A stretch of DNA of 64,000 bases from Akebia trifoliata (lineage: Eukaryota > Streptophyta > Magnoliopsida > Ranunculales > Lardizabalaceae), in NCBI GenBank assembly GCA_017979445.1, contig CM030706.1, positions 22,895,884 through 22,959,883 on the forward strand, written 5' to 3'. How positions within the stretch are numbered: position 1 is the first letter of the stretch; the number at the start of each line of letters is the position of its first letter. Both the position numbers and the translations under genes were made by a program. The notes below the pieces were generated by a model. It saw only the letters and a list, made by a program, of their open reading frames with translations, made no database searches and had not been told where the DNA came from. Below are positions 35,582 through 49,203 of this stretch, piece by piece.

Positions 35582-35799
35582 GTACTAGTAGATCCGACCA
35601 TTTTTTCGATTTAATCATTTGTTAACAAAATTTGTATTTTCATTTCCTTATTTTGCTTACCTTCTGATGTGTTCGTATTTTTTGTTTATTCTAACTTATT
35701 TTGGAGAATGCTTGTGAGGGTTATTTACTTGTGTAAGTTTTCCTTTATTTTATTTTTGGACAATGTAAGGATAGATACGATTTAAAAAAAATACACGTG

Positions 35800-38700
35800 T
35801 ATAGACACCTCATTTTTACATCCACCTGATTTGGTGATTCGCCACTTGGTTGTAGTGGATTTCTAATGATGAGCACAAAAAACTCAAAGGCTTGATAGTA
35901 CTATCCTCGATCTTTTCATTTCTAGTCCTTCCATCTCACGTACTCGTTACAACTCGCCATAGAAATTTATGCACACTTAGGATCACTAAACACACGATTT
36001 AACAAACACGTATGCTTAGGTTCGCTACACATATATATAATTTAGAAACATCACGACGCTAGAAAAATGTGACCTGAAGACTTAGAAATAATCACATTGG
36101 GATTAAAAGAAACCTCAAGCGAAAATTCTTAAAATTCAATAAAATAATAAAAATACCCCTTGTGGGCTCTACGCCTCTAAAATATCTCAAAAATATCTTC
36201 ATTGGTCTCAAAATATGATTTCGAGTCTGATGAGACTAAAATCAATGAAAACAGAGGATATTATGAAAATTTGCAAAAATAACCAAAATACCCTTTGATG
36301 TTCGACTTAGAAACCTCAATTCCTAGAAAGACATGATTGAGAATAAATTTTCAATAACATTCACATACATCGAGAAAATCAAGAAATCCTATGCTTAGAA
36401 AAATCAAAACATCTCACATAAAATGGCGAACATTTTAACATAAAGCCGAGATTTTCACCACGTGGAAGAACATTAATCGATCACTTGAAATGACAAAAAA
36501 ATATATTAATAAGACGACCAAAATCAAATTAAACAACCAAAATTAAAAAAATTTAAATTCAATTAAAAAAATTTAAACCAACTAGAAAATTTTAAATCAA
36601 ATTGAACTTAAAATCCAATCGATCAATCGAATTGAAATTAAAACTCAATTGACAAATTAAATTGAATTTAAAATTTAATCAATCAATCAAAATCAAAAAT
36701 TAAAATCAATTAACTCATCAAATAAAAATTTGAACTTAATCAAACCTAAATTGAAAATTAAAATTTAATTTACACATGCCATTTGAAATTTTAACTTAAT
36801 CAATAAATCAAAATTGAAAATTGAAAATCAATCATCAGTCACTCACCAATGAGCCACAAGTTGAGAAGCATGGGATCATATTCCCTTTCTCTTTTTTTCA
36901 TTAAAACTTAAATAGAAAGGGAAAGTTTTTCTTTGGTTCGATCAAAGAAGGAATAGACAAAATAAAGAATCAATAAAAGAAACAATAAATGAAAAGAAAA
37001 AAAACTATAAAAAATTAATGATTAGGGACGTTTAGAAGAGGGTGCGTGTTATTTTCTTAAAAAACTTTCTCTTCTCACAGACAATTGAGGAGAGCAAAAA
37101 ACTAATAAAAATGTTGATCGTACAGTGAACCAGATAAAAAAAGGATGAAGAAAGGAAAAGAGAAGAGAAGAAGAAGAGAAAAAAAAATTGACCTGCCTGG
37201 ACTGTAGCCACTGCAACTCCATCTCATCTTCACCACGTTCAATGCCTACTAGCAGCCACTGCAACTCCATCTCATCTTCACCACGTTCAATGCTTACCTG
37301 CAACCACTGCAACACATTCTTCTCTTACTCCACAGGAGCAACTCCCCACGTTTTTCTTCCTCTCCCTCTCTACCAACATCCCCAGCACCTCTTCTACTTC
37401 TACCAACATCCTCAGCATATTTTCTCCTTCTACCAATGCCCCCAGCCATATTTTATTTTTCTTTTCTTTTTGAATGCCCCAACAGCCCCCTAACCATCAC
37501 TTCTTCTATTTCTTTCGAATGCAACGACAACACAGCCATTACTTCTTCTATTTCTTTTGAACAATCCCAGAACATATACTATCATTTTTTTCCTTTTCTT
37601 CGTCGTCCCAACGCTAACCTTCTTCGCTCTTTCTTACCTCAAGACAGCACCTTATTGATGCAATGATTGTTGTATTTTCCTTCTTCTATCGACGACACTT
37701 GCAAGTCAACTAGACTTACATCTGAAGGAACGCATCGCAACCGCCATTCTATCATAGATGTAAGTTTAGTTTTATTTTGTTTATCTTCTTATTCTTCTTT
37801 CTCCTCTACTTATCGTTTTTATTTTGTATTGATGATCGCCCGACATTCATTAATCCGTTTATAACGGTCATCATGTGTTCTTAATTTTTTTATTTGAAAA
37901 TTTTGCATATATGGTTGAATTCATGATTCACTGATTTTCCACGTATTCTTAATTTTTTAGATTAAAAAATTTTGCACTTTCGATTCGTTGATTTGCCATG
38001 TTTTTCTAATACTTTTTATTCAAAAATTTTGCACATAGATATGAATTTTTGATTTGCTAATTTGCCACGTGTTCCTAATTTCTTGATTCAAAATTTTTGC
38101 ATATATGTATGAATTGATGATTCACTGATTCGCCACGTGTTCCTAGTTGTTTTTATTCAAGAACTTTATGTGTATGAATTATTGGTTCAATAATTTGCTA
38201 TGTGTTCATGAGGTTCCTAACTTAGAAATTTGACATATAGGAGTCTCTAATTCATGAATTTGTTAACATGTTCCTAATTTTTTCGATTTAATAATTTTAT
38301 ATAATTTTGACTTTTTCTAATTTTGAGATTTACGTATGCTCATATTTTTCCTGATTTTGAGATTTATTTATGTTCATATTTCATCAATTTGGTGATTTTG
38401 AGCGATATTGAATTTTGATTTGTTGAATTGTCACATGTTCATGATTTCCTAATTTGGAAGATTTCTTATTCATAATTGCTCTTCTGGAAAGTTCATTTTT
38501 GAAAATTTCTGTTTTGGAAAATTCATAATTTTCCATTTTGGAAAAATTCATATTTATAAATATCTAATTTATAAATTTCACATTTTTTGTGATTTTCCAA
38601 TTTGAGAGTTTTGTATTTTTCTTAGTTGGAAATTTCATGTTCATAGAAATTTATGGCATTCTAATTCGGAAATTTCTTTTTTTTTTTTTGTAATTTTTTA

Positions 38701-39299
38701 TTTTGGAAACTTTATTTTTATAAATTTTTAATTTAGAAAATTTCAAATTTCTCATTTAGAAACTTCATAAGTTGCCAATTTAACATTCACAATAATAATT
38801 TTCTAACTTGGAGGATTTTCGCAAATTCCTATTTTAGATGATTTGGAAAATATTTGCGTATGTAGATTTCTAATTTAGTTTAGATCATGGGATATAATTA
38901 AGGTTTTTTCAAAAAAATTCATTTTTTTATGGAGTTCAAGAAATCATGTAATATTTTGGAGAATATTAACACTAAGATTTGTTTAGCAAATCCGATATAA
39001 ATTGATGATGATTGGAACTTAGCTTGATTTTAATCTTTGTGTGTTAACCATAGGATAGTTTTTGATCGTAGTAGAGACCAATCATCTCAGTTGGGCGGAT
39101 TCAGTGTCTAACACCTTTTGAAACTCGTAATCTGACCCCTTGCCTACTTCTCTTATTTGTGGACCGATCCTAATCTATTTTTTTAGTTACTTTTGTTTCT
39201 TAGACCTAAACTAGGTGGCGACTCCCATTTTTCATAAAATCCCCCATTTACCAATCGGACACCTTTTGCAATTTAGTGAAAAGGGTCGAGGCAATTTCA
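35800..39299 (+). repeat. Ogre-type solo LTR (3.5 kb) with ACGTG target duplication
   Basis: Aligns with the LTR at 6866-11190: its start TATAGACACCTCATTTTT corresponds to TGTAGACACCCCATT, and the tail holds AGGTGGCGACTCCC and GGTCGAGGCAATTTCA. ACGTG precedes it (35795-35799) and follows it (39300-39304). No PBS follows the LTR end. Together this indicates recombination between two LTRs that removed the internal region. Confidence 0.85.
37206..37301 (+). repeat. Two 48-bp tandem units in the solo LTR
   Basis: Units 37206-37253 and 37254-37301 start AGCCACTGCAACTCCATCTC and differ only near their ends. A third partial unit follows. The period of 48 is a multiple of three, so open frames pass through it, but I see no gene. 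Confidence 0.88.
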
Positions 39300-39304
39300 A
39301 CGTG

Positions 39305-39932
39305 TGCTTTACAACACATTAAAAAACTGCCCCCCTCCCTTGTTAAAAATTTAGCCTTGGATGTTGGTACTCTCAAGCCCCTAAAATCGTTATTTTGAGT
39401 GGTGGAGAGGAAAACATCCACCCTATCCACCAACCTAAGATGTGGACACTTCAGTATACATTGATGTTTGAAAAATGGGTATCCAAAAACCACCCATGAA
39501 CCCAATGCATCAAGACACGTTTAATAGACTTAAGACACCAAAATTTTCAAAGTTAAATGCGTATCGATGCCATATTCATTTTGGTGTAATTTTGCAAGCC
39601 CATGAAGGCAATGTTGTAACGCCCATAAGGGAGCCCACGAAGACAAGTTGTATAGTCCTAGGTGTGTCTTTACTTATTCCCTTAGGTAAAAAAGGAAAAT
39701 TTGTTTTTTTAGTTGTGCATATCATGAATAAAAAAACAAACAAAAAATGTGATTTTTTTGTTAGCTCAAACTAAAACCAGAGGCAATGTGCCTTAATGTT
39801 TAGACAACAAGCTTAAAAAATTATGTTTTTTTGCTCGAAATTGAACCTACTAGTCAGTATTTAAAGTATGAACCAATATAAAATACCCCAGTCCGTACTT
39901 GAAATACGAACTTAAAAAAAAATAAATAAATA
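39305..39932. other. Internal DNA of element A, unrecognised
   Basis: Short open frames run on both strands (minus 39505-39248, plus 39475-39774). The minus frame reads GYPFFKHQCILKCPHLRLVD; I do not recognise it with any certainty. Poly-A tracts near 39912 precede the Tat LTR fragment. Confidence 0.3.
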
Positions 39933-41527
39933 AATACGGATGAGGTATCTCAAATTAACAAAATTGTAGAAATCACACTACGCTAGGAAAATATAACCCC
40001 AAAAACATAGAAATCATCATCTTACCGAGAAAAAGAAGTTTCACGATAAAAATCACTAAAAAATGAACAAATTATCAAAATACCCCTAATCTCAAAACAA
40101 CCTTAGAGCCTACTTTACGCTTAGAAAAATCCATTCAAACACATAAAATAACAAATCAAAATAAAATAAATCATTTCGTCAATTTTCACAGAATTTTAAA
40201 AAACTTACGAAAGTGCCCCTCATAAAGTTCACGATCATTCCGCATAAAATTTTTTATAAATGACACAAACCAATATTCCCATTGAATTCCTTATGAAAAA
40301 TCGATTCTAAATCCTCCTAGAACGTCAAAAACAGACTTGAAACGCAAAAATTCTCTTTAGGGGCAAAACGGTAATTTTTCAATTAAAAAATTTTAAAATT
40401 TCAAAATTAATAAATAAAACATTAAATAATGTAAAGTGAAATATTAATAAAATTAATTTAAAATTTTGAACCAAAAAAATCGATCAATCGGCTCTTAGGC
40501 AAAATTGTTGATGGTTGCCAAGATATTTATTCAATGACCCCTCTATCTGGGGGCCCGAAGAATTAAAGATACAATAAAAGGGGTTCTCCAAAAAATTAAA
40601 GTCAATCAAGTAAGACTAAAGTCAATCTTAAAGTCAATCAAGTAAGACTAAAGGCAAGATATTAAAAGTCAACCAAGTAAGACTTAAGTCAAAATCTTAA
40701 AGTCAATCAAATGAGACTAAAAGTCAAAACCCTAATAGAGTTCTAATTAAATAATAATTCTATTTAAAGCAATCCTAACTAAATAATAACTCTATTTAAT
40801 AGAATTCTAACTAAATAATAACTCTTTTTAAAAGAATTATAATTAAATAATAATTCTTTCTAAAAGAATTATAATTAAACCTTAACTCTATCTAAAAGGC
40901 ACTTAAAAAAGTTTATAAATAGGAGCCTCCACACCCTATTTTCGTATTAAAAAAGAAACCCTAAGAGAAGTAGGTCAAAAAACTTTCCTAGCCTCCCATA
41001 AACCCTAATTTTGAAGTCATAACTCCGTACCTAATACCCCTACTTCAACTTTAGCTCGAAAAACACCTAGAAGTCCTTCAAAAACACCCATAAATCCATA
41101 AATAAATCCGAAGAATCCAGATTTAAGAAAGAGATACCTCATCTCGGAGATCAGAAATTAGATCCGAAGACAAAACGAAACGAGGAGTACTGTACAAAGA
41201 GCAGTTCTATCAGATCTGAGGGAACAAGACCGTTGTTTTCGGAAAGGTATACATATTAGTTTTTATTAATTTATTATTTAGGTCTGTTAGCAATGTAGTT
41301 TAGTTGGGAATTAGTAGAGACCGATGTTTGTTGGGCCGGGTTGGTGCCTAACACCTTCTAACCCCGTAATTTGATCCCCGAACTCAGTTATTTTTTTAAG
41401 TAGATTAGTTGTCTTTATCCTTTTAGAGTCAAAATTTAGTTCCTAGACCGTAATAACTAGGTGGCGACTCCCAAACCTCAAAGGTCAAAAGCGGATCCGC
41501 GCACCCCGCGAATCGAGGACGCTTTCA
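39933..41527 (+). repeat. Tat LTR (family B), 5'-truncated
   Basis: Collinear with 60240-61543 from ACGGATGAGGTATCTCAAAT to the end CGCTTTCA. The first 110 bases of the LTR (TGCAGACACCCC..) are missing and no PBS follows. It includes a run of short AAGTCAA-rich repeats (40600-40730) and AATAATAACTCT repeats (40740-40880). Confidence 0.78.
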
Positions 41528-41556
41528 GCAACCCCCTCTTTCAAGAGCACACAATC

Positions 41557-41812
41557 CAACTTCATGTTGATGTCAACTATGTGTTGATGCCAGCGTCGTG
41601 TTGATGTAATCCCATTTCAGAAAACACGTAATCCATCTTCATATTGATTCTAGCTCCATCCTGATGCCAGCTCCATACTGATGTAACGCCTCCTTGTACT
41701 CCAACTCCATGTTGATGCTAATTCTATATTGATACCAACTCTGTGCTGATACCAACTCCGTGCTGAAGTCAGTTTCTGTACTGACGTTAGCTCTGCGCTA
41801 ATGAACCTCGTT
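41557..41812. repeat. Degenerate 17-bp tandem repeat
   Basis: About 14 diverged units resembling CAACTCCATGTTGATGC, for example at 41703-41770, where CAACTCCATGTTGATGC is followed by TAATTCTATATTGATAC, CAACTCTGTGCTGATAC and CAACTCCGTGCTGAAGT. It lies inside element A. Confidence 0.8.
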
Positions 41813-42012
41813 TTAATCTTATTCATCTTTAAAAAAAAAATAGTTGTCATCACTAAAAATTGAACCATACTTAATAACTCATCATACATTTCATATTGTT
41901 ACCCATATAATATTCTTCCTAGTGTGTAGGTGACAAGCGATAACATGAATTCGTTCAAGATAACAATTGATTTTCTATCTACCATCTATAACATTGAAAA
42001 AAGTTTTTGAAC

Positions 42013-42245
42013 ATTTCTTCTTGGGAATATTTATCTGACATTCATTCCCTTCTTGGGAATATTTATCTGACATTCGTCCTCAAAAAGAGTATTAATTTAG
42101 AATGTCCATTTAAAAAAAACACAAAAATCAAAATTTTGAATATTAAAAAAAAAAGGTTGTATTCCCTTATTGGGAATATTTATCGAACTTTTGTCCTCAA
42201 GAAATGTATTAATTTAGAACGTTCATTTAAAAAAAACAAAAAAAT
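42013..42245. repeat. Short direct repeats in element A
   Basis: TTGGGAATATTTATCTGACATT appears (in near copies) at about 42021, 42053 and 42168, with GTCCTCAA and ATTAATTTAGAA segments and poly-A tracts following the last two. Confidence 0.75.
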
Positions 42246-42711
42246 TACTATTATATTTCTTAAAAACAAATATATGTATACATATGTATATCAAAAACAT
42301 CTTTTAATTATGAGCGTCATGACTACAAAGAATTGAGAATTAATGAATGACATAGGTATCCTATCAAATTTTGAAGAGTTAGAGTCGATTCAATAAGAAA
42401 ATTGAAGACGACTCAAGAAACCTAAAGATTATCATCATACTCTCTTCAATCCCTTTTGATTATTCTTGGCCCGCATGAGTATAAATTACAAATGATAAAA
42501 CAATAAAAAATAGGTAAAACTGGGACATTTATCACATTTCTCAGTCCAAGACAATAAAAAATCTCATTCATCCAACAAAAGCTTTCTTTTTAAAAGTACC
42601 AACTCGAGTTTTCATTATCCTTCAATTACTTAGAATTGGGGTATGCCATCCCACATTATGGCAATTTTGAAAAAATGAAAAAAAAAATGAAAAAAAAAGA
42701 GAATGTCATTT

Positions 42712-42751
<40 letters not shown>

Positions 42752-44010
42752 AAAGTAGCTCGGATAAAAATTCAATGAAGTATGGTTAAAATCATTAATC
42801 ATCTCAAAATTCATCAAATCAAAGATTTCAATCGAGTTTTGCGCCACAAAATTGAGGAATTAATAAGGCAAACCTTGTCAGACCCCGTGTTTGGGTAGTC
42901 ACTTTCCATCAATCACCCAATTTCATCAAATCTAAGATTTCAAACGAGCTACGTGCCATGAAATCAAAGAATCCAAAGAGACTAAACCCTCTCAGATCCC
43001 ATGCATAACTGTCTTCTAAATCCATCATCCCACTTGATGCTCTCAAACGTGCGTAAATGGGTTCTTTCTGACTCATGTAAAATAAGATGTAGTTTTCTTC
43101 TCACCAAAAAATAGAATAAAAGGCAAATTTCCATTTTAATATATCCATTATATCCAATTACATTTCGAGCTTATACCATTTCTTCAAAAACTTCAACCCT
43201 ATCTAGGTTACATCCTTAAATTAAGTCATCTATTATTGTGAAATGATTTAAAAATAATACTTCTACCACGAATGTTCATTGACAATGAAGGAATAACTTT
43301 CTATGAGAATTTTATAAGAAGTATATTGCGATTTGAAAGGGCACAATAAAAACTTACAAAAGTGTTGTGAATAAAAGAATAAAATCATAGTAAGATCAAA
43401 CACCATAGGCATGATTAAAACCTAAAAGGGCATCAATGCGCAAAAATTATTGAGTCAACCTTAGTGAAAATCATAGTTGGCACCATGGGCATGAATAATA
43501 AAAAAAATAAAAAAAAATAAAAATAAAAGAAATATCATCTTTATCCACCAATCACTCTCTAGCTCGACAATGCTTGAAGTTTGAATACTCATCAATCTGT
43601 CAATATCTCATATATATTCTAAAGTCCACCACTTATCACCAATCATCACACAATCTTTTATCTCATCATCAACCACCATCTAGTCATTTTCTATACTTTT
43701 GTCGATATCCGATGGTGGGGATGATTCTAAAAGACCTTAAAGAGAATTGAGGAAAACTACTATCTATTTAATAGGCACACTCTGGTCAATATTAAACAAA
43801 GTTTGATTCTTGATATAGTCATTATGCTCATACTAAAAGGATAACTTAAAAATAAATAAATAAAACAAAGACTTTTCTACATGCATCATGCAAACTAGTA
43901 CTTCGGGTCTCTTTTGAGAAGTTCAATCTATTCCTTAAAAACAAATATTGAATTATCTGAGGTCAATAAATATCAAAATTATTTTGCCTAAGCACTTTCT
44001 TAGCAGTATT
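42246..44010. other. Internal non-coding DNA of element A
   Basis: No gene. A TA microsatellite lies at about 42716-42744. A roughly 95-bp unit (TTCATCAAATC, then GCCAC or GCCATG, then AGACCCCGTG or AGATCCCATG) occurs at 42807-42903 and 42920-43003, with a third copy at 54530-54626, beyond the gypsy insertion. This supports one element spanning both sides. Confidence 0.45.
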
Positions 44011-44303
44011 GTTCCTCACTAAGAGCATAAAACTACTTGTTGCTCCTCAGTAAGAGCCTAAAATTGCTTGTTGCTCATCAGTAAGAACTTAAAATCGTTT
44101 TTTTTCTTTAGTAACAGCCTAGACTACATCTTACCCCTCAGTAAGAGTTTAAAACTACTTATTGCTCCTTAGCAAGAGCTTAAAATTGTTTTTTGATCCT
44201 CAGTAAGAACCTAAAACTCCTCAATAAGAGCTTAAAACTACTTGTTGCTCTTCAATAAGAGTTTAAATTATATTTTACTCCTTAGTAATAACTTAACACT
44301 TCT
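44011..44303. repeat. 30-bp minisatellite, left part
   Basis: About 10 units of 30-33 bp with the core CTCCTCAGTAAGAGCCTAAA and ACTACTTGTTG. It stops exactly at the CTTCT target duplication (44299-44303) of the gypsy element and resumes at 53710. Confidence 0.88.
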
Positions 44304-47300
44304 TGTGACGCCCCGCCAAACACTAACACAAATCCCAAGGCCAAATCCCAAGGTACTAGGTGGCACCTCGAAATTTGGGCATGGCTCTCTCTGTTTATGT
44401 TAGTGTTCCACGGAACTCGAAAATATCGTAATCTAATATACCACAAATTCTGACCATATAAAAAGACAACACGAAAATAACAGTGAAAGACTGAAAATAT
44501 CTAATACAAGAGTATATCAGAGTGCGAAAGTTTAACAATATACAAGATTTTCAAAGTACTCTTACTCTAATACAAACCCAACACTCACTCCAAAATCTAC
44601 ATACATCTTAGACGAAATTGACATCATTAAGGGGTGTAGCCCTAGTGCTCACCAAGCAATAGACTCTGATCGTCGATCTGACCGACCAGATACTCCTCAC
44701 TTAACGACTCTGCACCTGTCTCGGTAACTGTAAATGCTAAAACTAAAAAAAAAATAGGAAGGAAAGGGTGAGTAACGATGGTTACCCAGTAAGTCCACAA
44801 CCAATTCCTATTAATAACCTCCCCTAAAAATGATCGAGTAAGTATGCTAAACAGTTTAACAAATGCAAGATTTTACAAAAGAAAATACGATTAACTAGTA
44901 CATATAGCCAGGGATGAGCAACTAAAAAGTTTTAAAGATTCACATGGCATCAATCATCAGTACTCATTATATACTTTCATTTGTATCCAACTATGATTCA
45001 TCACATTGAAATAACAAGCATGCTTGCAGTTTATAATTTAAAATATAGCAACAAATACATAGTATAATTGGTGGAGTATTGGAATTAAAGAATTAGGATT
45101 CATGACTGGATCGCTCCCAGTCGGGATATGATGTTACAACATAAATCTGGCTTTTAGTTCCTGATTTTGTGGTCAGTCGCTGCTCTTACCATACTGGTGA
45201 CCATTTATCCGGTTCAGGCGGGCCATTTGACGTGACCGTAAGCAATGGGTCTCTTTCCGATGTGTCATAACGTTCGACTACTACTAGATTGTTAGTGATC
45301 ACTAACTAATCATCTTCGTCTATGCCTATCAGGCATGCATGTGATTCCCAAAATAAATACTCCATTCGTATACGACCACCTTTACAATACACGTTCACTG
45401 GTAAAGATAAGAAAGGAATGGACCCGGATTCCAGTTGTGACTCCATTCTCATACGCGTCCCATACCACGTATGAGCTTGGTGGTCCCTACCGTACATCCC
45501 AGGATAGTACATCCCTCCGGATGATGTGACGCACTATCCCTTCAGGCATTCACAGACCCTTTAACAACTCACAAAATAGCTACATATATATATTGTTTTT
45601 CATTTAAAACAAAAAAAGAATTAACAGAACAGGGTTGAGAATGGATATCCAGTTCCTACCATGCAACTGTGGCCACCCGACCTAGAATAAACAACAATAC
45701 TCGGAGCCTCTGCATCAACATAAATTTATATAAACATGCAACCTTTTCATTAATAACCTGGATATCCTTTCACCAACCTACATACAACATACAACGTAAA
45801 ATGCAGACATCACCCCTCGGGTGTGACTCTGACATTTTACCTATTCATCCCTTTCCCATTCTACCGTGTTCTCACTTCTCGACTTTCCAAACAAAGTATT
45901 TCTTTTCCAAGCATCTAAAATCACTTTTATCATTCGATAAAAAAACTATCCAATTTTTTGTTATAACGGGGGTCCCAATAAGTATGCGAAGGCAAACTGC
46001 CAAAATTGGGAAAATCGATGAAAATTTATTTTTTTTTTCTGCTTCGTTTGAAGGAGTTACGGGGGTCATAAATAGTCGATTTGGCATGTTAAAAGCATGA
46101 GAAGTTCAAAAAAAATATCTGACAATTTTTTCGAACACTTTTTGGTTTTCACGGTAGCACCATGAATAGTGCACGGCGGCACACAGTAGCACCGTGAATA
46201 ATGCACGGTGCCATCGTCAGAACGCTGGAATTTCACGAATTTTTCCATTTTTTCTTCGTTTTTCGCTCGTTTTCAATTCTAATAACCCACCCACGAATCC
46301 AATAATTAAATCACAATAAAATACATCAAATACCTTAGGTCTAGCATGAATTTGAAGCAACTACAACAACATTCTACGATTTTTAAAACACAACAATAGT
46401 TTCGAAAGATCCCTAAATGTAATTTTTCTGAAATCTATGATTATTAATAAGAGTTGAGAGTCCCTTACTCTTGTGATTGTTGGACACGATAAGCTAGCTT
46501 GGAAATGAAGGAGTGGCGGTCCGGAACATCTAATTTGGTGAACTTGATTGCCAAACAAATCGGTTTGGTTGCAAAACCCTCGATGGAAGTGTTCTTCCCC
46601 TTTCTAATGACAAACAACGACTCTCCTACGATTTGGATGAGGCTCCAAGTGGTTATAAACAAACCCACTTGCTGATTTTTTATGAGAACCCAAGAGAACG
46701 AAAAGGAAATGGAGATTGAATGGGGTGAGCACGTGGAGCTCGACAACGCCGACGACTTTGCCTTCTTCGTCGAGGTTCAACTCGGACTCGTTTGCGATAG
46801 ATTTTGATGTGAAGGGTTAAAACCCTAGGTTTGGAAGAATGGCTGAGTTGAATTCTTTAGAGAAAAAAGGAAGAAATGAAATAAAAGAAAGTTCTCTTTC
46901 TTTTAAATAAGGGCTGGGGGTATTTTTGACATTTTTATATATTTCTAATTTCGATCAAATCTTAACCATTCGAACTCGAAAAATGACAAATGAATATTCC
47001 ATTTCGATTAATTTTTTGTTGTGGACCTAATAGTGCTGTCTAATTTTTCTGATTCTCGTTCTAACAAAATTTCACTGTTTTGGGTCCCACTTAATGTGAA
47101 ATTCGAGGATTTTATAATTTTTTCATCTGAACTCGAATTCGAACTTGTTTACAGGCTAAAGTATATATTTCAATCATTTTGAACCTAATGACGGAGTTGG
47201 TTTTCGTTAAAAATGATCGGAACAATATCCGAGTGTTTTACTCTAATTTCCTTCTATGGCATTTTCCTTGAATTATCACCATTTGATTTCTTCGAGATAC

Positions 47301-47324
47301 GAGTTAAAAATCCGTGGTGTTACA
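44304..47324 (-). repeat. 3' LTR of element D
   Basis: 3021 bp, TGTGACGCCCC at the left and GTGTTACA at the right in plus view. It carries a short tandem duplication at 46150-46215 (TAGCACC-TGAATA units) that the other LTR lacks. Confidence 0.92.
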
Positions 47325-47339
47325 TTCTCCCCCCCTTAA
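47325..47339 (-). other. Polypurine tract of element D
   Basis: On the minus strand TTAAGGGGGGGAGAA directly precedes the LTR start TGTAACACC, the normal position of the plus-strand primer. Confidence 0.88.
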
Positions 47340-49203
47340 TAAAAATTTCATCCTCGAAATTGAAATTGTACCTTATCAAACGTTGTTAGCATTCCACTAA
47401 CAGGACATGTATAACAAACGATACTTATCTTCAATTATCGTCTACCCTTGGTTCTAAGCTAATCTCATTTTTCAATTCCTAAACCTTAGGTCACCTATTT
47501 TCCATCAACCCAACACATGCATTGATTAATCACTACAATTAATTCTCATACTCCAACTAATTCATCTTTTGTATAACTCTAAGACAATAAATTAGCTCAC
47601 AATATACCAATTCCTCAACAATCTTTATCAATAATTCTTTCACACCTTCTCTATCCTTTATCTTTGTTTTTCTCACCAACTACATCGTCCATTATGCGTA
47701 CTTGTACTTGCAATAGAAATTTATTCTTCAATACGCAGTCTTACTACAAACACACCATTACTATAATGCAGTATTTACCAACACTAACTTCGCAATTCGT
47801 ATTCAAATCCTTTATTCCTAATACACCAATATATCTACATTCGACTCAAGATTCCATGTTCTGCTTACCGTGATATCACCTCGAGGCCTTTGTCAGGATC
47901 TTTATGATTTATAACCTTAATCAAGAAGGTAAATCCTACATCAAATAAATTATTTCGCAAACTGACCACGTGTGAAAGGTTTGACAAATACTTCTTCAAC
48001 ATAGACATGTGGAACACGCGATGAACCTGCTCGAGATCTGTTCACCTACTTCAAACAGTCCCACAAGCTGCAAGTCATACGCTTTCTTTCTCTACTCCCA
48101 AATTCACAGTATCGACTAGCTACTGTTCAAATATCATTATAATGTCAAATAATCCTTATTCATGAAATGTTATTTTGCCTAAATCATACATAATTTCACT
48201 TATCATCTAATATTGCTATTACAATAATTAGCCTTTACAAATCTCACGACTATCTCTCATGACTTTCAAGTCACAAGCAATATTGCTATCTTACCTTCTT
48301 CATCTATTTTCTTACAATTCCATTAAGTTATCATTAATGCAACTTTGTATCAAAAATATTCTTTTTCGCATCTTACATTGACCCACGTCCTAACTTATAC
48401 TCCACTAAGTCTATCTTCTTTTGCATACTACATGCCCTTTCGAAATGGTATGCTACCATTTCCAAATTTCATCAATTCTTCCACTTAGATCATATATAAT
48501 ATCAATTGTTACACATACACAATCAGATTACTAGTTTTGCAAATAGTCCTCATCTACTCACACTCTTCAACCCTCTTAACACCTAAAACATATTCATTAA
48601 TTAACAAAACACGTTACGATCCACCCCTTATTATACCCGCCTTGTTTTCTAACTCTTCTTTACTGTAAGTCTAATCTTTTTAACAATACTTTTAACTTAT
48701 ACAATCATCAAATCCAACATGCTCTACTATTCATAAATTTACTCCTTACCTCTCCTAATGAAATATCTCTCTCACACATTAAGTTACCTCCAAATACTCG
48801 TTCATTTGTGTCATATACAAAATTTCAATTTTTGGTTGAACACTTTTATTCTGTAGGTTCTTACTTAATCTCTTAAAAACCTCATTCTTTCTTCACGAGG
48901 TACCATTCTAAACATTACTTACCCACACATACTTTTAGCCTTTACTTACACAATCTCAACCATATTATTTTCATGTTATAATTATATTTGTCCCCATAAC
49001 ACACATTTTCACGTATAATGTTCTTTTTTACCCTACTCTATTATACCTATCTCATCAATCTTCTTTGCCCCAAAGTACTCAACAACTTTTTAACAATCAA
49101 AATCTTCTAGTGGCGTAGATAGTTTTATTACTCGATCTGTCTCTATAATTTATAACTCTAGTAAGGGTGTAAAATCTTAGCAAAAGTATTTAATCTAAAG
49201 GAA
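47340..49203 (-). other. Non-coding interior of element D where pol would be
   Basis: AT-rich DNA with no protease, RT or integrase motif in any frame that I could read. 47874-49203 correspond to 1-1329 of copy D2. Confidence 0.6.

Noticed and set aside
39248..39774. Two opposing frames of 85 and 99 codons
   Set aside because: Vaguely familiar from plant retroelements but no motif that I can name; left as unrecognised DNA.
41557..44303. Possible CRISPR-like array from regular repeats
   Set aside because: Units are contiguous and diverged with no unique spacers, in a plant nuclear context; these are tandem repeats.
45306..46746. Several 60-143-codon frames in the 3-kb LTR of element D
   Set aside because: Both strands are open over the same area and frames differ between the two LTRs; no motif seen.
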